In this document: positions 50,475-55,740 of the stretch, in pieces
Numbering within the stretch: position 1 is the first letter of the stretch
How the letters are laid out: every line of letters starts with the position of its first letter
Origin: a bacterium
GTDB lineage: Bacteria; AUK180
Reading direction: 5' to 3'
Assembly (NCBI GenBank): GCA_023133295.1
Contig: JAGLWT010000156.1
Location: forward strand, 1-55,740
DNA length: 55,740 nucleotides
The notes under the pieces: model-generated
The model's database searches: none
Told to the model about the DNA's origin: nothing
Seen by the model: only the letters and a program-made list of their open reading frames with translations
Program-made: the position numbers and the translations under genes

Positions 50475-51392
50475 ATGGCCGATAAAACATTTCCAAGCAC
50501 ATATTTCGAAAGGATCATCGAGAATATTTCCGGAGGCGTGTATATAGTGGACAACTCCCGCAATATCATCTATTGGAATAAGGGAGCAGAAAAGATCACC
50601 GGCTTTTCCAGCGGCGAAATGATGGGAAAGAATTGTGCGTTCATTGGTGATAAACTGATCGATGGGCACGGGGAAAAACCCTGCGATGAGAAGTGCCCGT
50701 TCAATATCACCAGCAAATCGAATGAAAGACGCAAAGGAGATGAGCTCTTTTTCCTGCACAAAACAGGACATCGCATCCCTGTTATCGTTAGATCGATACC
50801 CCTTGTGAATAAAGATGGTGAAATTGAGGCGATGGGAGAGTATTTCTTTGATAATTCTATCTTTGTTCTCGCTTTGGAACAACTTGAGAAATTTCACAAT
50901 GACTCTACCGTTGACAAATTGACCGGCATCGGGAACAGAAGATACGCCGAATCCCATCTCAAATATCTTTCCAAGAGAAGCATCTCCGTGAATGACCCAT
51001 TCTCTTTATTATTTGTGGATATTGACGACTTCAAAAAGATAAACGATATATTCGGGCATGATACGGGTGACAAGGTACTTCAAATGACCGTTAATTCGCT
51101 CAAGAGCGGATTAAGAGGAACTGATCTTTTGTTCAGATGGGGAGGTGAGGAATTCCTCATTATTCTTCCATCCACTGAACTGGAGGGGATCAAGAGCATT
51201 GGCGAAAGATGTAGAATGCTGGTTGAGAACTCTTCTATTGAACATGAGGAACAGCGGGTATCTGTTACCGTTTCTCTCGGGGGCACACAATATATTTCCG
51301 GAGAGGACTCTCTTACTGCCGTTGACAGAGCTGATACATATCTTTATTCCAGTAAGAAGGACGGAAAAAACATTACCACCATTGGGAAATAG
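50475..51392 (+). CDS. PAS-GGDEF diguanylate cyclase
   Basis: 305 residues. Residues 1-125 are a PAS domain with a cysteine-rich insertion (Cys54, Cys70, Cys74), a feature that recurs in PAS-GGDEF proteins. Residues 140-305 are a GGDEF domain with DKLTGIGNRR, FVDIDDFKKIND and active site GGEEF (223-227). The inhibitory RxxD site is RGTD (214-217), so feedback by c-di-GMP is likely. No transmembrane span is seen, so it is cytoplasmic. The start is set by the promoter 5 nt upstream. Confidence 0.93.
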   Translation: MADKTFPSTYFERIIENISGGVYIVDNSRNIIYWNKGAEKITGFSSGEMMGKNCAFIGDKLIDGHGEKPCDEKCPFNITSKSNERRKGDELFFLHKTGHRIPVIVRSIPLVNKDGEIEAMGEYFFDNSIFVLALEQLEKFHNDSTVDKLTGIGNRRYAESHLKYLSKRSISVNDPFSLLFVDIDDFKKINDIFGHDTGDKVLQMTVNSLKSGLRGTDLLFRWGGEEFLIILPSTELEGIKSIGERCRMLVENSSIEHEEQRVSVTVSLGGTQYISGEDSLTAVDRADTYLYSSKKDGKNITTIGK

Positions 51393-51397
51393 TCCAT

Positions 51398-51415
51398 AGT
51401 GATCTGATTCATAAA
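51398..51415 (+). repeat. Copy of the 18-bp dispersed motif
   Basis: AGTGATCTGATTCATAAA matches the end of the 46416-46826 element at 17 of 18 positions. It lies 5 nt after the diguanylate cyclase stop and just upstream of the putative kinase promoter. Confidence 0.55.
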
Positions 51416-51416
51416 A

Positions 51417-51445
51417 TTGACTTTTTTCATCTGATACTATAGACT
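51417..51445 (+). promoter_or_regulatory. Possible promoter of the hybrid kinase gene
   Basis: -35 TTGACT (51417-51422) and a weak -10 TAGACT (51440-51445), 17 nt apart. A TATAGA at 51438 with a 15-nt spacer is an alternative. ATG 51459 follows a poor AGTGGG, so the start is not strongly supported. Confidence 0.35.
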
Positions 51446-51458
51446 TTCAAGTGGGCAT

Positions 51459-54400
51459 ATGAAAAAAGACGATCAAAACATCGGAAAGAGTTTCTCAATA
51501 GATGATCTTCCATCTACCTATATGTTGATCAAGAACGAAAAGGTTTCTTCTATGAATGAGATCGCCCATTCGCTCACGGGATATGCATCTACCACAGAAC
51601 CGGTACCCCTTTCTGAAATATTCGAAGGGGCGGACCTCGCCATTTTACTTAATAAAATAAACTCAATAGAGCCCAAGGACTTCAGGAGAATGGACGCGAT
51701 ACTGCTGACAAAAGGGAAAAAGAGGATACATGTCGAATTATTTCTCTCAAGGCCTCACAAGGAGAAAGCCATCCTATGCTGCCTGAATCCTGTTGAGAAA
51801 AGGTATGATTTTCAGAACAAGCTCTTTGAGAGGGAGAGGCAATTCGCCTCATTGCTGAAAAATCTTCCGGGGATCGCCTATCGGTGTAAGATCGATGAAT
51901 ACTGGACAATGGAGTTTCTTTCAGAAGGCTGCTATGAAGTTACAGGATACACTCCTGAACAGCTTATTGAAAATAACGAGCTCGCGTACGCTGATCTGAT
52001 CAGCGAAGAAGACAAGGAATATGTGAGTAGAACAGTGCTTTCTTCCGTAGAGAAAAGAGAGATGTTCACCCTTGTTTACAGAATAAAGACCGCCAAGGAC
52101 GATATTAAATGGGTTTGGGAAAAAGGTCAGTCATTTGAAAATGAAAAGGGCGAAAAAAGACTGGAAGGATTTATTTCAGATATTACCGACCGGATAAAAT
52201 ATGAAAAGGAATTTCAAGAGAGCCGTACCCTCTACGAGCAACTTGTTGAGACATCTCCCGATGCCATCATCCTCCTGCATCCCGAGGGAATAATAAAGAT
52301 GTCCAATTCCAAGACAGCGGAGCTTTTCGGATATGCGGATCCAAACGCTTTTGTAGGGAAGTCGATCTATGATTATGTTTACCCCGAATACAAATTCCCA
52401 TTAGAAAAGTGTATCTCCAGTACAATGATCACAAATGAGCCAGCCGAGAAAGAACTCATCTTTAAAAAGGGAAATGATGTGATCTTCTGGGGAGATGTCA
52501 GAGCATCCGTGATCCGGGATAATCACGGAAATGTTCAAATGATAACCCTTATCATTAGGGACACTACCGAGCGGAATATCACGGATGAGAATCTGAGAAA
52601 GAGCCGCGAGAAATACAAGGCGATCCTTGCCGCTGTTCCCGATCTTATCTTCCTGATAGACAATGAAGGCACATTTCTCGATTACAAAGCGGAGATCGGG
52701 CAGGATCTGATACAAAAACCCGATTATTTCATTCATCGCAATGTCTATGAGGTCGTTCCTAAATATATTGCCGATCTGACACTGACACACATCAAAAAAG
52801 CGGTGAAAACCAATAAGATGCAGAAGTATGAGTATATGCTTATAAACGCCAAGGGGCAGAGAGAGGATTTTGAATCCAGAGTTGTCCCGGCGGGCAGAGG
52901 CGAATGCCTCGCTATTGTCCGAAATATCACCGAAAGAAAAAGGGCTGAGAGAGAACTGATCTCTGAAAAAGAAAGATTGGACATTACTTTGAGTTCGATC
53001 GGTGATGGAGTGATCTCAACCGACACCAAAGGCAATATTACTCTTATCAACAAGGTAGCGGAAAAAGTATTGAAAGTGCGGAAAACCGATGTTATGGGAC
53101 ATCCTATCACGAAGTACTTCAAATTGCTGCGGTCACGCGACAAAAAACCGCTTTCGCCGCCGCCTTTCAAAGCTGTACTTGTAGATAAAAAAACGATCGA
53201 TTACACCGAAAATATCCTGCTTGTCTTACCGGATTCTCAACACATTGAGATCGGTTTTTCACTCTCGCCGGTTAAGGCAACGGACGGCACATTGATCGGC
53301 TCAGTTCTCGCATTCCGTGATATAACTGATATCCTTCAGATGCAGGATGAAATGGTTAAATCACAGCGTTTAGAGTCCTTGGGAGTCCTAGCGGGAGGCA
53401 TAGCGCATGATTTCAAAAATATCCTTACCGTAATTTCCGGAAATATACAATTGGCGGAGATGTTCTACGATAAAAAAGAACAGACCCTGGAAATATTGAG
53501 AGAGGCCTATGATGCCTCGGACAAAGCGGTCGAGCTCACTCAGCAGTTCCTCACATTTTCCAAGGGCGGCGCGCCCGTTAAGAAGGCGGCGTCTCTTTTC
53601 GAATTACTGGAAGAATCCATTACCTTCACTTCAAGGGGTTCGAGCATCACACCCAAGATAAAGGCCGCGGATGGACTATGGAATGCCGAGGTAGATTCCG
53701 GCCAGATCAGTCAGGTGGTAAATAACCTGGTTCTCAACGCCATTCAGGCAATGGGTGATAATGGTAAATTGACAGTAAGCGCATCCAATGTCAAGCTTAA
53801 AAAGGGAGAGCATCACACCCTGCCCGCAGGCAATTATATTAAGATCGATTTTGAAGATAACGGCCCAGGGATCCCCGAAGAGACATTGGCCAAGATTTGG
53901 GACCCATATTTTACAACGAAGGACGCGGGTAACGGCCTGGGGCTTTCATCATGCTACTCAATTATCTCAAAGCATGAAGGACATATTTCAGTAACTTCTA
54001 AAGTCGGGAAGGGAACCACCTTTACGATTCTGCTGCCGACACTTGGGAAATCAGGAAAGCTAAAAAGCATGCGTTCCGCAGAGGAATTGAAAAGAGGCAG
54101 CGGAAGGATACTTCTGATGGATGATAAAGAAGGGATCAGAGATCTTACTAAACGGATGTTGGCGGGATTGGGGTATTTCGTTACCGCTGTTTCTGACGGC
54201 GACAAGTTATTAAAAGAATACAACAAGTCGGTAAAGCAGAAAAAACCTTTTGACCTTTATATAATGGACCTTATTATTGCCGGAGGAATGGGCGGCAAGC
54301 AAACGGTAAAGAAGTTACTGGCAAAAGACCCAAAGGCGAAAGTCATTGTAGTAAGCGCATTTTCAAGGGACGATTCAATTACCAATCATAAGGCACTCGG

Positions 54401-54476
54401 ATTTGCGGGAAGCCTGAAGAAGCCATTCAAACTCGAGGAGATGGCAGAACTCGTTTTCCAAATTATCAATTCATAG
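51459..54476 (+). CDS. Hybrid sensor histidine kinase, five PAS domains plus receiver
   Basis: 1005 residues with no transmembrane span. Five PAS-type domains occupy about 1-110, 125-255, 260-375, 385-500 and 505-630. The phosphoacceptor His is in GGIAHDFKNILT near 647, and the ATP-binding domain has VNNLVLNAIQAM, DNGPGI and GLGLSS near 750-830. A receiver domain ends the protein with acidic LLMDDKE, phospho-Asp in YIMDLI near 938 and KKPF near 988. The cytoplasmic sensing may respond to redox or small ligands. No partner response regulator with an output domain is adjacent; the diguanylate cyclase upstream could be linked functionally. Confidence 0.93.
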   Translation: MKKDDQNIGKSFSIDDLPSTYMLIKNEKVSSMNEIAHSLTGYASTTEPVPLSEIFEGADLAILLNKINSIEPKDFRRMDAILLTKGKKRIHVELFLSRPHKEKAILCCLNPVEKRYDFQNKLFERERQFASLLKNLPGIAYRCKIDEYWTMEFLSEGCYEVTGYTPEQLIENNELAYADLISEEDKEYVSRTVLSSVEKREMFTLVYRIKTAKDDIKWVWEKGQSFENEKGEKRLEGFISDITDRIKYEKEFQESRTLYEQLVETSPDAIILLHPEGIIKMSNSKTAELFGYADPNAFVGKSIYDYVYPEYKFPLEKCISSTMITNEPAEKELIFKKGNDVIFWGDVRASVIRDNHGNVQMITLIIRDTTERNITDENLRKSREKYKAILAAVPDLIFLIDNEGTFLDYKAEIGQDLIQKPDYFIHRNVYEVVPKYIADLTLTHIKKAVKTNKMQKYEYMLINAKGQREDFESRVVPAGRGECLAIVRNITERKRAERELISEKERLDITLSSIGDGVISTDTKGNITLINKVAEKVLKVRKTDVMGHPITKYFKLLRSRDKKPLSPPPFKAVLVDKKTIDYTENILLVLPDSQHIEIGFSLSPVKATDGTLIGSVLAFRDITDILQMQDEMVKSQRLESLGVLAGGIAHDFKNILTVISGNIQLAEMFYDKKEQTLEILREAYDASDKAVELTQQFLTFSKGGAPVKKAASLFELLEESITFTSRGSSITPKIKAADGLWNAEVDSGQISQVVNNLVLNAIQAMGDNGKLTVSASNVKLKKGEHHTLPAGNYIKIDFEDNGPGIPEETLAKIWDPYFTTKDAGNGLGLSSCYSIISKHEGHISVTSKVGKGTTFTILLPTLGKSGKLKSMRSAEELKRGSGRILLMDDKEGIRDLTKRMLAGLGYFVTAVSDGDKLLKEYNKSVKQKKPFDLYIMDLIIAGGMGGKQTVKKLLAKDPKAKVIVVSAFSRDDSITNHKALGFAGSLKKPFKLEEMAELVFQIINS

Positions 54477-54478
54477 AT

Positions 54479-54499
54479 CTTCTCCGCTTCTTGGAGAAG
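54479..54499 (+). terminator. Stem-loop after the hybrid kinase gene
   Basis: CTTCTCC and GGAGAAG form a perfect 7-bp stem with a 7-nt loop, beginning 3 nt after the TAG stop. There is no T-run, so intrinsic termination would be weak; RNA 3' end protection is also possible. Confidence 0.4.
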
Positions 54500-54522
54500 A
54501 CAGTTCACAAGTTAAGCTTCGC

Positions 54523-54945
54523 AGTGGACCCAGGAACAAGTGGACCCAGTGTCCCAGGGACCTGTGGGGAAGGAAACAATAACCACACCCGTAACCGGAA
54601 AAACACGATTTCATTGCTTTCATTAAAATCAACCGTCAAAACAATAGAACGCCGGAGCGATGTAAGATATGGGACATGTCGTACCTAAAGAGAATGAACA
54701 ATGTACAATTGACAATGAACAATGATGATATAAAAGACACATGTTTGTCATTCTGAAAGAGCGGTAGCGACTGAAGAATCCATCCCCTTTCTTATCCCCA
54801 CTTCGCACATCGTACATCCAACCTCGCACCTCGTTCGCCACGCGAACGAACCATCTGTCCCGATGTAAAAGTTCCAAGCAAAGAGTTGACAGGAAGCCAA
54901 GCGTGTAAACTCTTTGCCCCGTTAGAATCACACGAAGTTATTATT
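54523..54945. repeat. Composite intergenic repeat region
   Basis: The 570-nt gap after the kinase carries: a double AGTGGACCCAG (54523, 54540), CCACACCCGTAACCGGAAAA near 54584, AGATATGGGACATGTCGTAC near 54665, GTCATTCTGA...GAATC near 54747-54780, the palindrome TCGTTCGCCACGCGAACGA (54831-54849), CTGTCCCGATGTAAAAGT at 54855 and a perfect hairpin GCAAAGAGTT/AACTCTTTGC (54878-54917). Four of these occur in the same order at 46416-46826, where about 155 nt between two of them are missing. No gene is visible; short frames here are unlikely to be real. Confidence 0.65.
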
Positions 54946-55016
54946 ATCTATTCTCTACAATAGGGCAGACACACAGATCTGCCCCTGCCTTTGCCTTGTG
55001 CACTTACCCCTTGATT

Positions 55017-55044
55017 TTGAATATTCCATGTTTTCTGTTAAAAT
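55017..55044 (+). promoter_or_regulatory. Promoter of the last membrane protein gene, near-leaderless
   Basis: -35 TTGAAT (55017-55022), 16-nt spacer, -10 TAAAAT (55039-55044); ATG 55050 follows by 5 nt. No Shine-Dalgarno is present. The layout copies that at 50441-50475. Confidence 0.55.
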
Positions 55045-55049
55045 CAAGA

Positions 55050-55631
55050 ATGAAAGAAAAGCATAAAAAGAGACTTAGAACTTACACATATATTGCCATA
55101 TTAATATCATTTATTGTTCTGTGGATCTTCTTCAGGGAGGAAGCCATTCTATACGGCCTTTCATGCATATTTATCTTTTCTCTGATCTTCGAAAAGGACA
55201 AGTTATGGGCATGGATACCCGCATTCATAATATCATGGGTATGGGTATACCTCGCCAGAGAAATGTATATGGGATACTCCGGGTTCAAATACAATATATA
55301 CGGGGTTTCTCTCTTCCCTATTCTGGCTTGGCCCACACTTCTCATGCTGGGATATTTCGTTCTTTTCTCTGCTGTCAAGGCCAAGAACCAACTCTTCAGA
55401 TGGCTCAAGATGTGTATTGTCTGGGCTGTGGGACTTATAGTAATTGAAAGTGTGGGTTACAATCTCCTCGGGGTTCATCTGTCTCAAGGAACTCAATATG
55501 CGGGATGGCCTATATTGAATTGTTTCCATTCTCCCGCTTGGATGCAAGTATCATATTTCAGTGTCGGTATTTTCTTTTATGGAAGCATTGCGTATTTTGA
55601 AAAAAGGCTCAGGAACAAACCAGTGTCCTGA
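55050..55631 (+). CDS. Polytopic membrane protein of unknown function
   Basis: 193 residues from ATG 55050; an upstream in-frame TTG would place the start before the promoter and is rejected. The N-terminus is basic (MKEKHKKRLRTY) and about six hydrophobic spans follow. Polar or aromatic features between spans include EMYMGYSGFKYNIYG and GVHLSQGTQYAGWPILNCFHSP. The arrangement recalls small integral membrane families such as lycopene-cyclase-like proteins, but I cannot assign it. The stop lies within a dispersed repeat end (55622-55658). Confidence 0.75.
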   Translation: MKEKHKKRLRTYTYIAILISFIVLWIFFREEAILYGLSCIFIFSLIFEKDKLWAWIPAFIISWVWVYLAREMYMGYSGFKYNIYGVSLFPILAWPTLLMLGYFVLFSAVKAKNQLFRWLKMCIVWAVGLIVIESVGYNLLGVHLSQGTQYAGWPILNCFHSPAWMQVSYFSVGIFFYGSIAYFEKRLRNKPVS

Positions 55632-55740
55632 TTCATAAATACGATGACAGTCGTTCACGTGGCGAACGATGTGTGAAGTGTGAGGTGTAAAGTTGGAACC
55701 AGACAGGATGAAATACAACTGGATCCCACGGTCGCCAACT
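55622..55740. repeat. Partial copy of the dispersed repeat, runs off the window
   Basis: 55622-55658 matches 46416-46452 at 34 of 37 positions, including CTGATTCATAAAT and GACAGTCGTTCAC. The palindrome TCGTTCACGTGGCGAACGA (55651-55669) and a GTGTGAAGTGTGAGGTGTAAAG run follow, as in the first copy. The rest of the element lies outside the window. Confidence 0.6.

Noticed and set aside
50218..50547. Plus-strand frames across the low-complexity gap before the diguanylate cyclase
   Set aside because: They run through repeats and the promoter, and the consensus promoter places the true start at 50475.
54491..54688. Open frame in the composite repeat region
   Set aside because: It consists of repeat sequence, lacks a start signal and has biased composition.
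1..55740. tRNA or rRNA genes
   Set aside because: I saw no cloverleaf with TTCRANNC-type arm or rRNA signatures in any intergenic stretch, though a tool search would be more sensitive.

Overview
The window reads as one chromosome segment of an anaerobic, Gram-negative-type (diderm) bacterium from a lineage I cannot place. A LolA-like protein, UppP, a signal-peptide beta-strand-rich protein and a zinc carboxypeptidase with a C-terminal sorting-type domain point to an FCB-like or neighbouring uncultured phylum. Codon use is ordinary, Shine-Dalgarno sites are frequent, and several promoters match the sigma-70 consensus with 17-bp spacers.

Positions 1-11,053 (all minus strand) hold a Mrp-antiporter-linked, complex-I-like respiratory complex. 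Its gene order follows, from memory, the archaeal mbx (membrane-bound sulfane-sulfur reductase) operon: mrpE, [disulfide reductase, ArsR regulator], mrpF, mrpG, mbhD-like, mbhE/mrpB fusion, mrpC, mrpD-like, nuoL-like, nuoH-, nuoB-, nuoC-, nuoD- and nuoI-like. The NuoD-like subunit has neither the Ni-Fe cysteines nor the usual quinone-site residues. A CoA-disulfide/polysulfide-reductase-like flavoprotein and an ArsR regulator are inserted between mrpE and mrpF. A 16-bp motif is shared by the operon promoter and the gap after arsR.

Positions 11,420-23,525 (minus strand) hold a second, paralogous complex: a true group 4 [NiFe] hydrogenase (all four Ni ligands and a maturation protease present) with its own Mrp genes. 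It is headed by a sulfhydrogenase-like HydB/HydG and polyferredoxin electron-input module. Its promoter is near-consensus, and a 38-codon open frame is translationally coupled to the first gene.

Positions 23,753-31,953 (minus) form one transcription unit: a glutaredoxin-like disulfide oxidoreductase, acyl-CoA dehydrogenase, etfB and etfA (with an electron-bifurcating signature), smc and ftsY. Bifurcating Etf could supply reduced ferredoxin to the two membrane complexes.

Positions 32,000-37,211 carry a frameshifted arsR ending in a 34-bp perfect palindrome, a small membrane protein, an arsenate-reductase-type phosphatase, a RAYT-type transposase element with 25-bp inverted ends, an MtfA-like peptidase, an endonuclease/exonuclease/phosphatase family protein and an exported protein. 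From 37,235 the plus-strand operon suhB, DUF47, pit, folE2, nucleotidase follows. It converges on the minus-strand operon uppP-ftsK-lolA-rimO-pgsA (46,430-40,984).

Positions 46,416-55,740 contain a TPR lipid/secretory-type protein, a 31-residue AURKAIP1/COX24-like basic protein, an M14 carboxypeptidase, a PAS-GGDEF diguanylate cyclase read from a leaderless promoter, a five-PAS hybrid histidine kinase and a small membrane protein. Between them lie repeat-rich intergenic stretches sharing several dispersed motifs.
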